This document shows, one piece after another, positions 50,107 to 59,658 of a DNA stretch of 64,000 nt (the first letter of the stretch is position 1; every line of letters starts with the position of its first letter). The translations under genes were made by a program, and so were the position numbers. The stretch comes from Chitinispirillaceae bacterium (GTDB taxonomy: Bacteria > Fibrobacterota > Chitinivibrionia > Chitinivibrionales > Chitinispirillaceae), in contig JAFGDP010000123.1 in NCBI GenBank assembly GCA_016932075.1, forward strand, positions 16,573-80,572. Direction: 5' to 3'. The notes beneath the pieces were generated by a model. The model worked only from the letters and a program-made list of their open reading frames with translations. It was not told the DNA's origin and made no database searches.

Positions 50107-51540
50107 ATGCGTTTTTTCACGTCGACCATCTCTTCTGCAGCCCTCGAAATGGCTGCGGGAGAAAAAAAATGCCTCGATATCACCATGCGTGCACTCGAAA
50201 GCATTCGAAAATCCAACGGCCGCCTCAACGCCTTTATCTCCGTGCAGGAAGAAAATGCGTTGAAACGGGCCGAATCGCTCGATGCCATGGCTCCCTCTGA
50301 CCGGAAACAACGGCCGCTTTTCGGTATTCCGATCGGCGTGAAGGACAACATCTGTACCAAAGGCATTCCCACGACCTGCGGCTCTAAAATGCTTGAACCG
50401 TTTATTCCGCCCTATAATGCAACGGTTGTTGAGGCGCTGACCGCTGCCGGTGCCGTCATTGTGGGAAAAACCAATCTGGACGAATTCGCCATGGGCTCAA
50501 GCACCGAGTCTTCAGCATTCGGCGTTACCCGAAACCCGGCCGATCCTGATCGCATTCCCGGAGGGTCAAGCGGCGGCAGTGCCGCCGCAGTGGCGGCTGC
50601 GCTCGTTCCTGCAGCTCTCGGATCAGATACTGGCGGATCGATCCGCCAGCCGTGCAGTCACTGCGGGTGCGCGGGCCTCAAACCGACCTATGGACGGGTC
50701 TCACGATACGGCCTGGTAGCGTTCGCCTCCTCGCTCGACCAGATCGGTCCAATGGCCTCAGACGTCAGGGACCTCGGCACGCTCCTCGAGGTGCTCTCGG
50801 TCCCTGACACCCGGGATTCCACCAACAGCCGCATTCCTTTCACCGATGACCCTCACCTGTATCAGGACGCCATAACCGGCCTTACCATCGGATTGCCGCG
50901 CGAATATTTCGGCGAAGGAGTAAGCGAAAGCGTCAGGAAGGTGTGCGCAACGCTCATTGACGGACTCAAAGCCAGAGGCGCAAAAATCGTTGCCATATCG
51001 CTGCCCAACGTATGCTTCGCCGTGGCCACGTACTATATCATCTGTACGGCCGAGGCCTCCTCAAACCTGGCACGTTATGACGGCGTCAAGTACGGCCTTC
51101 GTGTCGAGCACGCCCAGTCGCTTCTTGATATGTACTCCCGTACCCGCGAGCAGGGATTCGGGGCCGAGGTAAAACGGCGGATCATGATCGGAACCTATGT
51201 TTTGAGTTCGGGCTATTACGATGCCTATTACCTGAAGGCGGCCAAACTGCGGACGCTCATTGCCCATGACTTCGACCGGGCGTTTGCCGCATGCGACATC
51301 ATTATGTCGCCGGTCTCACCCATACCCGCTTTCAAGCTTGGCGAGAAAGTCAGTGACCCGCTTCAGATGTACCTGACCGATATCTACACCGTCTCGGCTA
51401 ATCTCGCAGGCATACCCGGCATCAGCATTCCCGCGGGAATTGCCGACGGGCTGCCGGTCGGTGTCCAGTTCATGGCGCCCAAGTGGCATGAAGCAACTCT
51501 TCTTAGAGCGGGTTACGCCGCGCAGCTGGCGGGAACATGA
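50107..51540 (+). CDS. gatA: aspartyl/glutamyl-tRNA amidotransferase subunit A
   Basis: GatA releases ammonia from glutamine for transamidation of Glu-tRNA(Gln) or Asp-tRNA(Asn). From ATG 50107 the product has 477 residues, with the amidase triad Lys79 (GVKDN), cis-Ser154 (GGSSGGS) and Ser178 (GSDTGGSIRQP), the same numbering as in known enzymes. AAAGGAAAGGC precedes the ATG. After the nucleophile the usual QPAAFCGVVGLKPT reads QPCSHCGCAGLKPT, with three Cys. gatB and gatC are not adjacent. The next gene overlaps its stop by 4 bp. Confidence 0.95.
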   Translation: MRFFTSTISSAALEMAAGEKKCLDITMRALESIRKSNGRLNAFISVQEENALKRAESLDAMAPSDRKQRPLFGIPIGVKDNICTKGIPTTCGSKMLEPFIPPYNATVVEALTAAGAVIVGKTNLDEFAMGSSTESSAFGVTRNPADPDRIPGGSSGGSAAAVAAALVPAALGSDTGGSIRQPCSHCGCAGLKPTYGRVSRYGLVAFASSLDQIGPMASDVRDLGTLLEVLSVPDTRDSTNSRIPFTDDPHLYQDAITGLTIGLPREYFGEGVSESVRKVCATLIDGLKARGAKIVAISLPNVCFAVATYYIICTAEASSNLARYDGVKYGLRVEHAQSLLDMYSRTREQGFGAEVKRRIMIGTYVLSSGYYDAYYLKAAKLRTLIAHDFDRAFAACDIIMSPVSPIPAFKLGEKVSDPLQMYLTDIYTVSANLAGIPGISIPAGIADGLPVGVQFMAPKWHEATLLRAGYAAQLAGT

Positions 51541-52154
51541 CGAAACGTTATTCGCCTGTCCGATCCCTGTTCGCGTGCGGTCTGCTCCTTCTCCTGTGCT
51601 GTTTTGCCGCAGGGTGTATTTCCTCAACGGTCCGCTATACAACCCCACCTCGCGAGACAACGGAAAAACAGCCAGACGCGCAGGACATCAAAAAGGAAAA
51701 GACGACGTCGCATGAAGAAACGGATGATTTTGGTGCGCTGCTTGAGCGCCCATCTGAACCTGAACCGCGTCCGCGTACCGGGAACATTCAGCCGTCCCTT
51801 GAAAAAATAGTCGATGACTGGCTTGGTACCCCGTACCGCTATGGCGGGATGTCCAGGGCAGGGGTTGATTGTTCGGGATTAACGTGCCTTATCTATGAAA
51901 AAATTTACCATATCTCCCTTCCGCATTCGTCACGCGAAATGCAGAAACTTGGATCGTGCGTGCCTCCTGCCCGCCTCATCCCCGGCGATCTGCTTTTTTT
52001 CAAAAACGGATTCAAGCATGTGGACCATGTCGGTATTTATCTTGGTAATGACCAGTTCGTCCACGCAAGTTCCAAAGTGGGAGTCATCATCAGCAGCATG
52101 CGGGACGAACATTACCGAACACGATTCATTGAGGCCCGGAGAATTGTACCATGA
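51537..52154 (+). CDS. NlpC/P60 lipoprotein, cell-wall endopeptidase
   Basis: A 205-residue lipoprotein with lipobox (FAAGC, Cys27), a Lys/Glu/Pro-rich linker, and a C-terminal NlpC/P60 domain that cuts peptidoglycan stem peptides. Catalytic Cys112 is in GVDCSGLTC, His164 in HVDHVGIYLG, with a third position His176 in FVHASSK. It resembles NlpC/Spr-like enzymes. It overlaps gatA and pheA by 4 bp at each end, so it is translated as part of that operon. Confidence 0.93.
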   Translation: MTKRYSPVRSLFACGLLLLLCCFAAGCISSTVRYTTPPRETTEKQPDAQDIKKEKTTSHEETDDFGALLERPSEPEPRPRTGNIQPSLEKIVDDWLGTPYRYGGMSRAGVDCSGLTCLIYEKIYHISLPHSSREMQKLGSCVPPARLIPGDLLFFKNGFKHVDHVGIYLGNDQFVHASSKVGVIISSMRDEHYRTRFIEARRIVP

Positions 52155-53017
52155 CCATCGCGTATGCAGGAGAACGAGGGGCGTTCGGCGAACTCGCCGC
52201 AATCGAATATTTCGGAGGGAAAAAACGGGCCGTAGCGGTGCCGGACTTCGTCGATGTCTTCAAGGGCGTGGCTGCCGGCACCTACCGCTTCGGTGTCGTC
52301 CCCATCGAAAATTCGCTCGCCGGCAGCATCCACCAGAATTACGACAACCTGGTAGCGTTCAACCTGCACATCTCAGGGGAATTGCTGCTGCGCATCCGTC
52401 ATTGCCTCATTGCAAATGCCGGCGTATCCCACGGACGCATGAAAAAGATCTATTCCCATCCCGCCGCGTTCGCGCAGTGCAAGAAATTCCTGGACCGTTT
52501 TCCCGGCATTGAGATCATTCCGGTAGCAAACACCGCGCTCGCGGTCAAGAAAATCCATGACGAACACCTGAACGACGCCGCAGCGATCGCCTCACGTCAG
52601 GCGGCCACCGATTTCGGCCTGCGGGTAGTCGAACACTCCATAGAAGACAACCGCTGGAACGTCACACGGTTTATCATTCTCTCAAAGAAGATCCTCTATC
52701 CACCCCGCACCTCTCAGTGCGTAAAAAGCTCGATCGTCTTTTCGATGAAAAACATTCCTGGCGCGCTGCATAAATGCCTCAGCGTTTTCGCGCTGCGCGA
52801 TATTGATCTTTACAAAATAGAATCACGGCCCATGCACGGCAAGGGGTTCAGGTACCTGTTCTATCTCGACTTCGCGGGCGACGCACGGCGTGAAGCACAG
52901 AAAAACGCGATCAACCACCTCAAGGAGATCACGGGATTTTACCGGTTCCTCGGATCCTACTGCGCCGACGAACCGCGCAACCCGAAGCGACGGAAAAAAT
53001 CATCTATTGGCAAATAG
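52151..53017 (+). CDS. pheA: prephenate dehydratase
   Basis: It converts prephenate to phenylpyruvate for phenylalanine synthesis. The 288-residue product is a stand-alone dehydratase. It shows AYAGERGAFGELAA (usual GxxGSYSE is altered), VPIENSLAGSI, the catalytic TRF (172-174, WNVTRF), and an ACT domain (about 195-275) with the effector motif ESRP at 224-227. It has a basic tail (NPKRRKKSSIGK). Its last 18 bp overlap the end of a convergent gene. Confidence 0.94.
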   Translation: MTIAYAGERGAFGELAAIEYFGGKKRAVAVPDFVDVFKGVAAGTYRFGVVPIENSLAGSIHQNYDNLVAFNLHISGELLLRIRHCLIANAGVSHGRMKKIYSHPAAFAQCKKFLDRFPGIEIIPVANTALAVKKIHDEHLNDAAAIASRQAATDFGLRVVEHSIEDNRWNVTRFIILSKKILYPPRTSQCVKSSIVFSMKNIPGALHKCLSVFALRDIDLYKIESRPMHGKGFRYLFYLDFAGDARREAQKNAINHLKEITGFYRFLGSYCADEPRNPKRRKKSSIGK

Positions 53018-54637
53018 CACCTCAAACTTGATTGCGATAACAGGACCGATCGGATTACCAAAGGGATGCTGCGGCGCTTCTGCCCTGGGTGCAAGGCAGA
53101 AGGGACCGGCGTTTATATGAAACACGGCTCTGAGGCGGTCGCGTGCGACTGGCGGATAAAACGGGATGGCAATCGAAATGGTCACCGCCTCCCGGTGCCC
53201 TGACCGTTCCCTTTGAATCACGCCCGCCGAAAGCTGCGCCACTTCGGCAGGACCACTCCCCTCGCAAATAATCGACGCCCTTATTGAATCACTCTGCGGA
53301 TTCCCATACTGCACGCTCATACGCCAGTTCCAGGGCAGATACAGGGATTGGATACTATTATTGAAAAGCCTATGGCCAGCCCCAACAAGGGAAACAGACC
53401 ATTGGCCGTGCCGGACAGAACTCGTAAAAGCGGCGCCTCCGGCATAGGCATCCCGATCAAGGGAGGTATAATTCGCCATAATATTCCTAAATGATGCAGT
53501 GTCCCAAGCTTCAATTCGCGTTGCGGAAGCGTATTCGAACCAGGTGCGCGTAGAAACCGTTACCACCCCGTAACCCTGGGAATACGAACCGGTAACGTGC
53601 GCTGCGCCATACGCGGCGTCCTCCGGACGATATCTGACGGTGTCATCTGAACGAATGAAGGAAACAGATTCTCCCGCAGGTTCATAGCATTCTTCCAATA
53701 CTCCTTCAATCTTTACACCCGGCGCAACAGGTACCAAGGCCCTCAGGCCTGCAAGCGGTCGGCCGTTTTCATATATGCTGCACCAGGGCGAAAAAGAACC
53801 AAGGGGGGTCCGCCAGTCAAAACGGAGGCCGGCAGATGAACGGGGTGTCGTTTCAGACCGTCTCTCTAACTGCATGGAGACGCCCAACGAATCCGTCATC
53901 TGCTGAGTGCCTTCTGCAACAACCCATGTGCAAGTCCGCTCTGCCGGTTGCGCGGACAGCTCGTAACGGTCCCTGAAATCAATCCCTCCCTTCACCCTAA
54001 TCCAACCGGAGTTCATATTCATTACCGCCTCGTGCTCGGAAGATATACCACGAGAAAAAAGTGGCGTGTAAAAGAGCGGTGCCATGTTCCAGCGCCGGTA
54101 GCGCGAAAGCGAGCCGCTCCAGCCGGCTCGATCGGTCCGTACGCCCGCCACAGCAGCATCTTCCGTCAATAAGCCGTATGATGCATTTTCACTCCCCGGC
54201 AACGACTCATTCCAGAGGCTATCGAAGCGCCGCGAATAAAGATCATTATAGGTCCTGATTGCACTGGCTTCTAGGGCACCCTTTCGCACCGATAGAATGG
54301 TCCTTGTCTCATGGTCACGATTCCGAAGCCCAGGTTCCAGGTAAGTATTGAGAAGCGGATCACCCGTTTCGGATGCGGCAGTCCCGGAACAGACTATTGA
54401 CCAGGATTTTGCCGTATCGTGCATAGTGTGCAGACCGCTGAAAAAGGATAAGGGTGGATCGGCATGAATTCGAGATACTCCGAACATGCCTCCGTCGGGC
54501 AGAGAATATTCATGATCATAGCTGATGGTCGTGATGCCATCGAGTCGAAGATGCCATACAAGCGAATCAGAATCCGCAGGTATCCGGCTCCAGAGTGAGC
54601 ACAGCAGCAGCGCTATAAGCATATGCCGCGCCTGCAT
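53000..54637 (-). CDS. exported beta-rich protein, probable outer-membrane protein
   Basis: A 545-residue protein with a signal peptide (MLIALLLCSLWSRIPADS). The rest is rich in Trp, Tyr, Ser and alternating hydrophobics (for example GAGHRLFNNSIQSLYLPWNW), ending in IGPVIAIKFEVLFANR, which would suit a barrel's last strand. I recognise no family. AAGGAGG lies ahead of its ATG, which directly abuts the stop of the upstream barrel gene, so the two are coupled. It converges with pheA. Confidence 0.72.
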   Translation of the reverse strand: MQARHMLIALLLCSLWSRIPADSDSLVWHLRLDGITTISYDHEYSLPDGGMFGVSRIHADPPLSFFSGLHTMHDTAKSWSIVCSGTAASETGDPLLNTYLEPGLRNRDHETRTILSVRKGALEASAIRTYNDLYSRRFDSLWNESLPGSENASYGLLTEDAAVAGVRTDRAGWSGSLSRYRRWNMAPLFYTPLFSRGISSEHEAVMNMNSGWIRVKGGIDFRDRYELSAQPAERTCTWVVAEGTQQMTDSLGVSMQLERRSETTPRSSAGLRFDWRTPLGSFSPWCSIYENGRPLAGLRALVPVAPGVKIEGVLEECYEPAGESVSFIRSDDTVRYRPEDAAYGAAHVTGSYSQGYGVVTVSTRTWFEYASATRIEAWDTASFRNIMANYTSLDRDAYAGGAAFTSSVRHGQWSVSLVGAGHRLFNNSIQSLYLPWNWRMSVQYGNPQSDSIRASIICEGSGPAEVAQLSAGVIQRERSGHREAVTISIAIPFYPPVARDRLRAVFHINAGPFCLAPRAEAPQHPFGNPIGPVIAIKFEVLFANR

Positions 54638-55243
54638 CTAGAACATCCTCCTTATCTGGAGACCGAAGCTCACCACAAGGAGTGGATACGGCAAGGAAAA
54701 GATATAATCAAATGCGCATGGCGAGATAATCTCTGTTTTTTTAAACCGGTATGCAGCTTCAAAGCTCGAAACCAGACCGAATTCGCTTTCCGAGGTATTA
54801 AAAATTTTCTCGTTTAGTTTAAAATTCGGACTAAAAAAAAATGTCGCGCTGGATACGCCGAAACCTGCCCGAAACCGGACAGGTCCGATCCAATACAGTT
54901 CCGCTATTCCAGCAAATGATTCATGCAACGTGAAAAACCTCGTGGCTGATGATTCGCGCGAAATGATTTGCCCTGCATCAGCTGAAATACGGAAAAAAAC
55001 ATGCGGGTAACCGGTGGGCAGGTCGCAGGCGCCGCACATAAACGGATAGGGCTCCCAGTAATGTTGAAAAACACCTATATAACCCCGCCACCCGCCACCC
55101 AGATGCAATGCGAAAAAACCCACCGAATCATACTCTCGGTACCGTTCCTTTTCCACCGGTGTCGATGCCGCTGATGATGCGGTCAGGCACAAGCCAAAAA
55201 ACCAAACAGTGACGATATGCTGGATCCGACCAGTACGTTGCAC
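54638..55243 (-). CDS. exported beta-barrel-like protein of unknown function
   Basis: From GTG 55243 the product has 201 residues. I prefer this start because GGGGAGAG lies just upstream and a proper signal peptide follows (VTVWFFGLCLTASSAAS). The mature part is rich in Gly and aromatics (HLGGGWRGYIGVFQHYWEPYPF, split over two strands) and ends in LVVSFGLQIRRMF, typical of an outer-membrane barrel. Cys pair CGACDL could form a disulphide. It is coupled to the larger exported protein that follows. Confidence 0.68.
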   Translation of the reverse strand: MQRTGRIQHIVTVWFFGLCLTASSAASTPVEKERYREYDSVGFFALHLGGGWRGYIGVFQHYWEPYPFMCGACDLPTGYPHVFFRISADAGQIISRESSATRFFTLHESFAGIAELYWIGPVRFRAGFGVSSATFFFSPNFKLNEKIFNTSESEFGLVSSFEAAYRFKKTEIISPCAFDYIFSLPYPLLVVSFGLQIRRMF

Positions 55244-55290
55244 GACTCTCCCCGGCAGGAAAATATTAAATATAGACCAAGATGTTTTAA

Positions 55291-55319
55291 AATAAAAAAC
55301 CCCGCTTAACGCAGGGTTT
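55291..55319 (-). terminator. terminator after rpmB
   Basis: On the minus strand AAACCCTGCG, then GTTAA, then GCGGGGTTT form a hairpin (one mismatch) followed by a run of T. It lies about 100 bp after the rpmB stop. Confidence 0.72.
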
Positions 55320-55418
55320 CGGAGTATCAAATCTACCCCTTAAATCTCAAGACAGGGGGAGGATCCGGTGAAATCCTCTAAAATCCGTTCTTCGGCAGCG
55401 TAAATACCATTAAGCAGT

Positions 55419-55601
55419 TCAGCTCTTTGACATCGCCTTAAGGCACTTCATGCAGACCTTGATCCTTTTTGAAGAGCCGTTTACTATCTGCTTTATAGTG
55501 CGCAAGTTGGGATAAAACATGCGTTTGTTCACGTTGTGAGCATGGGAGATTGTTCGTCCTGATTGCGGATGCTTTCCACAAATTTCACACGTTTTTGCCA
55601 T
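55419..55601 (-). CDS. rpmB: 50S ribosomal protein L28
   Basis: The 60-residue product starts AKTCEICGKHPQSGRTISHAHN and continues KRMFYPNLRTIK, the L28 pattern. Two CxxC pairs (CEIC, CMKC) form the zinc-binding variant. GGAGG lies 4 bp ahead of ATG 55601, and the terminator follows. It is a single-gene transcript here, not joined to rpmG. Confidence 0.95.
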   Translation of the reverse strand: MAKTCEICGKHPQSGRTISHAHNVNKRMFYPNLRTIKQIVNGSSKRIKVCMKCLKAMSKS

Positions 55602-55777
55602 TATTCCTCCACGTAAAAAACGGCATAAAAAATATCTTTTGCACAACTCCATGTCAAACCGGCCGCAAAGCACGATGAAAAAAAGAGGAAAAAATTATCT
55701 CGCCTTCTCGTATAACTTATTTATATAATTGATATTGTTCTGTTTCCTATCATCCAGCGAAACTTCGGGAGAAACGC

Positions 55778-56617
55778 ATGTATATCCGGTGCTGGGGATC
55801 GCGCGGTTCCATTCCGGTAAGCGGACCGGAATATAACAGATACGGTGGTGATACCACCTGTATTGAAATCCGATCATCACGCAACGATGTGATCGTTATC
55901 GACGCGGGAAGCGGCATCCGTCTTCTGGGAAACAAGCTTGTACAGGAAAAAATAAAAAAAATCAGCCACGTGTTTACCCATGTTCATTTTGACCATACCA
56001 TTGGATTTCCCTTTTTTATGCCCTGTTACCAGCGTGGCTCACGAATCACCATTTTCGGGAAACCGTTTGAATATGACACATTCAAGGAGACCCTGCATAG
56101 CATCATCCGTGCCCCTTATTTCCCGGTTGATCTGCTTACGTTGCCTGCTTCCCTTTCATTCAAAGATATAGGCACGCGGCCTTTCTCAATCGGGGCTGTG
56201 CGGATTTCTGCAATCCCTTTGAACCACCCGAACGGCGGTCTTGGTTTCCGTTTTGAGGACAGGGGGAAGGCTTTTGTTTTTCTAACTGACAACGAGCTTT
56301 CCGATCACCGACCCGGAACCCTCGATTTCGCTGACTTTGTGGACTTCTGTACAGGCGCCGACCTCCTGATTCACGATGCGGAGTTCGACACCGGCGAATA
56401 CGCCCAATTCAAGGGATGGGGTCATTCGACCTATCCCGAGGTTGTGGACCTTGGAATCGCCGCAGGAGCGAAAAAGCTTGGGCTTTTCCATATTAACAAC
56501 CGGCGTACCGACAAGGAAATGGATGGTTTGGTCGCCAAAGCCCGGGCACTGATACGCAAGCGGAAAACCTCAATGGAGTGTTTCGGCGTTGGCAGTTCGT
56601 TTGAAATAACCCTTTGA
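55778..56617 (+). CDS. metallo-beta-lactamase-fold hydrolase, PhnP/RNase Z-like
   Basis: A 279-residue cytoplasmic hydrolase. It begins MYIRCWGSRGSIPVSG with RYGGDTTCIEI, the pattern of MBL phosphodiesterases related to PhnP and cyclic nucleotide enzymes. HVHFDH is at 68-73, IPLNHPNGGLG and LTDNE follow, then HDAEFD and HSTYPEVVDL. CGGGAGA lies 5 bp ahead of the ATG. The substrate is not determinable. It is not a resistance beta-lactamase. Confidence 0.88.
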   Translation: MYIRCWGSRGSIPVSGPEYNRYGGDTTCIEIRSSRNDVIVIDAGSGIRLLGNKLVQEKIKKISHVFTHVHFDHTIGFPFFMPCYQRGSRITIFGKPFEYDTFKETLHSIIRAPYFPVDLLTLPASLSFKDIGTRPFSIGAVRISAIPLNHPNGGLGFRFEDRGKAFVFLTDNELSDHRPGTLDFADFVDFCTGADLLIHDAEFDTGEYAQFKGWGHSTYPEVVDLGIAAGAKKLGLFHINNRRTDKEMDGLVAKARALIRKRKTSMECFGVGSSFEITL

Positions 56618-56767
56618 ATAGCAATAATAATGCAACGGTCCCCGACCTACCGCGCCGCGTTCCCGATGTGACGGTACTACCCCAGACCCTGCAGGGAAGC
56701 AAAAGCGTTTTCCGTTCGCCTGCCAGGCGCTGCTATGGTCAGCAATCACCTGAAGACGCTAATCATA

Positions 56768-56797
56768 TTGACAGTATCCTCCTAAACAAATTATTTT
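56768..56797 (+). promoter_or_regulatory. candidate promoter of the rplM operon
   Basis: TTGACA (56768-56773, perfect) and TATTTT (56792-56797) are separated by 18 bp, 43 bp ahead of rplM. The 222-bp gap is otherwise without a clear gene. Its left half could hold a leader, but I see no motif I can name. Confidence 0.4.
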
Positions 56798-56839
56798 CGA
56801 TAGACTATATTTTTTTCCGCGAAAAGTAGGAATAACATC

Positions 56840-57268
56840 ATGAAAACAGCTGTTGTCAACGGATCGTCCATACAGCGTGGCTGGTTTGTGGTCGATGCGA
56901 CCAATCAGATGGTCGGAAGACTCTCGTCAAAGGTGGCTACTATTCTCATTGGCAAAAACAAGACCGCTTATTCCCCGAACCAGGACCACGGAGACCACGT
57001 GATCGTCATTAATGCAGAAAAAATCAGGCTTTCCGGGACGAAACCGCAGGTAAAAAATTATTTCAGGCATTCCCGCTATCCTGGTGGCGGCAAAATCCGC
57101 TCATTCAAGGAGCAGATGATCAAGGATCCCGCCGAAGTAATAAGGCATGCGGTACATGGTATGGTACCCAAAAATGCGCTTGGCAGGTCGATTATTAAAA
57201 AGCTGCATGTATACAAAGGTGCGGCGCATCCCCATGGGGCCCAGATGCCCAAACCGGTATCGTTGTAA
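56840..57268 (+). CDS. rplM: 50S ribosomal protein L13
   Basis: The 142-residue product shows WFVVDATNQMVGRLSSKVATIL, GDHVIVINAEKI, GTKPQVKNYFRHSRYPGG, and the end VYKGAAHPHGAQMP, all typical of L13. It opens a run rplM-rpsI-rpsB-tsf-pyrH-frr. Spacing to rpsI is 21 bp. Confidence 0.97.
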   Translation: MKTAVVNGSSIQRGWFVVDATNQMVGRLSSKVATILIGKNKTAYSPNQDHGDHVIVINAEKIRLSGTKPQVKNYFRHSRYPGGGKIRSFKEQMIKDPAEVIRHAVHGMVPKNALGRSIIKKLHVYKGAAHPHGAQMPKPVSL

Positions 57269-57289
57269 TCCAGAAAAGGAGCACTCATT

Positions 57290-57679
57290 TTGGAAAACAG
57301 GTATCACGCAATCGGCAAGCGTAAAAATGCGATCGCCCGTGTCGTGCTTCGGCAAGGTAAAGGTGCACGGAAAGTAAATGGACGCGATATCCAGGAGTTC
57401 CTGCGAAGTGACGTGCTCGTCATGGACGTTGAGAAGCCGTTTGTCCTTTTGCAGCAGGGGGAGCAGTATGACCTGTCGGCACAAGTACGGGGCGGCGGGC
57501 TTTCCGGCCAGTCCGGCGCGTTGCGACTCGGCATCGCACGGGCGCTTGCACAAATAAACGAAGAGAACCGGAAAATCCTGAGAAAAAACGGGCTGCTTAC
57601 GCGCGATTCGCGTATTGTTGAGCGAAAGAAATACGGCCAGGCAGGCGCTCGTCGCCGCTTCCAATTCTCGAAACGATAA
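57290..57679 (+). CDS. rpsI: 30S ribosomal protein S9
   Basis: The 129-residue product carries YHAIGKRKNAIARVVL, GGGLSGQSGALRLGIARAL, the KNGLLTRDSRIVERKKYGQAGARR segment (seen as two motifs), and the C-terminal FSKR that reaches the P-site tRNA. The start is a TTG with AAAAGGAGC 8 bp upstream. It pairs with rplM as usual. Confidence 0.97.
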   Translation: MENRYHAIGKRKNAIARVVLRQGKGARKVNGRDIQEFLRSDVLVMDVEKPFVLLQQGEQYDLSAQVRGGGLSGQSGALRLGIARALAQINEENRKILRKNGLLTRDSRIVERKKYGQAGARRRFQFSKR

Positions 57680-57804
57680 TTTTTTTATTATATCCCGCAC
57701 ACGGTGCGAGCAGAGAGCGGGGTGTTCCATGCTCGCTAAAAGCTGGAATGCGCTTTCTGCAACGAGTCCCGTGGAAGCCTAACCCATCCAAATAAGGAGT
57801 TGGT

Positions 57805-58665
57805 ATGATTTCTCTTACCCTGCAGGACCTTCTGGAAGCCGGGTCCCATTTCGGCCACCAGACCAAGCGCTGGAACCCGAAAATGAAGCGCTTCATCCTT
57901 TGCCCCCGCAACGGCATTTACATCATCGACCTCAATAAAACCTTGAAGTGCATCGATAAGTTCCTTGTACGGGTACATAAAGAGGTGACGGCGGGCGGCA
58001 AAGTGCTGTTTGTGGGAACAAAAAAACAGGTCAAAGACTGCATCAGGGAAGAAGCCATGCGCTGCGGCATGCCATATGTAACCGAGCGCTGGCTCGGCGG
58101 CATGCTGACCAATTTTTCCACTATCAGGCAGAGCATCAATAAACTTGAAAAAATAGAAGCCATGGAAGCAGACGGCACGTTTGAGGCATTGACAAAAAAA
58201 GAGCGTGGCGTTTTGCTTAAACGGAAAGAAAAACTCCTCAACGCGCTGAGTGGTATCCGCGCCATGAAACGGCTTCCCGCAATCATTTTCGTCGTGGACA
58301 CCATCAAGGAACACATCTCCATCGCCGAGGGCCGCCGCCTTCGCATTCCCATCGGCGCGATCGTCGATACCAACTGCGATCCGGATCTCATCGAATTTCC
58401 CATTCCCGCAAATGACGATGCGCTTAAGTCGGTCCAGCTCATAACCAAAGCGGTAGCGGACGAGATCGCTTCGGTCGTACAGGCGGTCGCCCCAGAGGAA
58501 ATGCAGACCGCTTCTGAGCCTAAAACGATAGATACGGTTCCCGAGTCAGCTGGAAAAACCGAGGCGGAACTGGAAGAGGTGGTTGACGAGGCGCCGGAAG
58601 AGGTAGTTTCCCGCCGCCGCCGTGTCGTGCATAAAAAAATCACCCGTGTCGAAGATGATCTTTAG
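57805..58665 (+). CDS. rpsB: 30S ribosomal protein S2
   Basis: S2 stabilises the small subunit head. The 286-residue product has LLEAGSHFGHQTKRWNPKM, LFVGTKKQ, RWLGGMLTNFSTIRQSI, FVVDTIKEHI and IVDTNCDPDLIEFPIPANDDA. A Glu/Pro/Ala-rich tail of about 50 residues ends in basic RRRRVVHKK. AAGGAGTTG precedes the ATG. The 125-bp gap after rpsI may hold an S2 leader, though I cannot define it. Confidence 0.97.
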   Translation: MISLTLQDLLEAGSHFGHQTKRWNPKMKRFILCPRNGIYIIDLNKTLKCIDKFLVRVHKEVTAGGKVLFVGTKKQVKDCIREEAMRCGMPYVTERWLGGMLTNFSTIRQSINKLEKIEAMEADGTFEALTKKERGVLLKRKEKLLNALSGIRAMKRLPAIIFVVDTIKEHISIAEGRRLRIPIGAIVDTNCDPDLIEFPIPANDDALKSVQLITKAVADEIASVVQAVAPEEMQTASEPKTIDTVPESAGKTEAELEEVVDEAPEEVVSRRRRVVHKKITRVEDDL

Positions 58666-58752
58666 CGCGCGACCGCTGAAGTCATCTCCACCCGGCATTA
58701 TTTTAAAAAACAACTAGTTTAACAATAGAGCGACTACCATAAGGAGTACATG

Positions 58753-59631
58753 ATGGACATTACCGCTGCACAGGTAAAGGAGTTGCGTGAAAAAACCGGC
58801 CTTGGCATGATGATCTGCAAGCAGGCCCTTGCCGAAACAAAAGGAGACATGGCCACCGCCATCGAAAATCTGCGGAAACAAGGCCAGATGACCGCTGCCA
58901 AGCGGGCCGGGAAAACCGCGAAAGAAGGTATCGTTTCCATTGTCAGCGATGCCACGACCGTCATTCTGTTCGAGGTCAATTCAGAAACCGACTTTGTCGC
59001 CCGTAATGACGATTTCATAGATTTTGTCAACAATCTCGGCACGCTTCTCCTTGAGAAAAAAGTCGCGTCGATCGAAGAGGCCAAGGCCCTTTCCTCGCCG
59101 GCATTGGGCGGAACCGTGGTAAACCGCGTCACCGAACTGATCGGGAAAATCGGGGAAAACATCGCGTTCCGCAGATATCGCAAGCTCGATGTCGATCAGG
59201 CGGGGGAATGCGTCGCAACATATATGCACGGTAAAAATAAAATCGGCGTCGTTGTCAAAATGCACGTGGACAACGAACAGGCCCGCACAAGCGAGGCGGT
59301 TGCGGCACTGGGCAAAGACCTTGCCATGCAGGTGTGCGCCGCCAATCCGATCGCGCCCAATCGCGACAGTATTCCTGCGGAGACCGTCGCCAAGGAAAAG
59401 GAGATCTATTTTACCCAGGCGCAAAGCTCGGGCAAACCGGAAAAAATATGGGAAAAAATCGTCGACGGCAAACTGGCAAAATTTTACCAGGAAGTGACGC
59501 TCACCGAACAGGCGTTCATCAAAGATCCGGATATACGGGTCAATGACCGGATCAAGCAGACGGAAAAGGAGACCGGAGCGACGATATCGGTCGTCTCATT
59601 TATCCGCATGGAACTTGGCGCCGAAGAATAG
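58753..59631 (+). CDS. tsf: elongation factor Ts
   Basis: EF-Ts recycles EF-Tu. The 292-residue product has the UBA-like KELREKTGLGMMICKQAL, the key TDFVARND motif (around 77-84), and two core domains. It ends in VSFIRMELGAEE. The start is the second of two adjacent ATGs, 6 bp from AAGGAG. It follows rpsB with 87 bp between. Confidence 0.96.
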   Translation: MDITAAQVKELREKTGLGMMICKQALAETKGDMATAIENLRKQGQMTAAKRAGKTAKEGIVSIVSDATTVILFEVNSETDFVARNDDFIDFVNNLGTLLLEKKVASIEEAKALSSPALGGTVVNRVTELIGKIGENIAFRRYRKLDVDQAGECVATYMHGKNKIGVVVKMHVDNEQARTSEAVAALGKDLAMQVCAANPIAPNRDSIPAETVAKEKEIYFTQAQSSGKPEKIWEKIVDGKLAKFYQEVTLTEQAFIKDPDIRVNDRIKQTEKETGATISVVSFIRMELGAEE

Positions 59632-59658
59632 ACCTGCGCCGAAGCAAAAGCGCGTGCC

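Noticed and set aside
55778..56617. Antibiotic-resistance beta-lactamase
   Set aside because: The metallo-beta-lactamase fold is shared, but the motifs and lack of a signal peptide match phosphodiesterase-type hydrolases.
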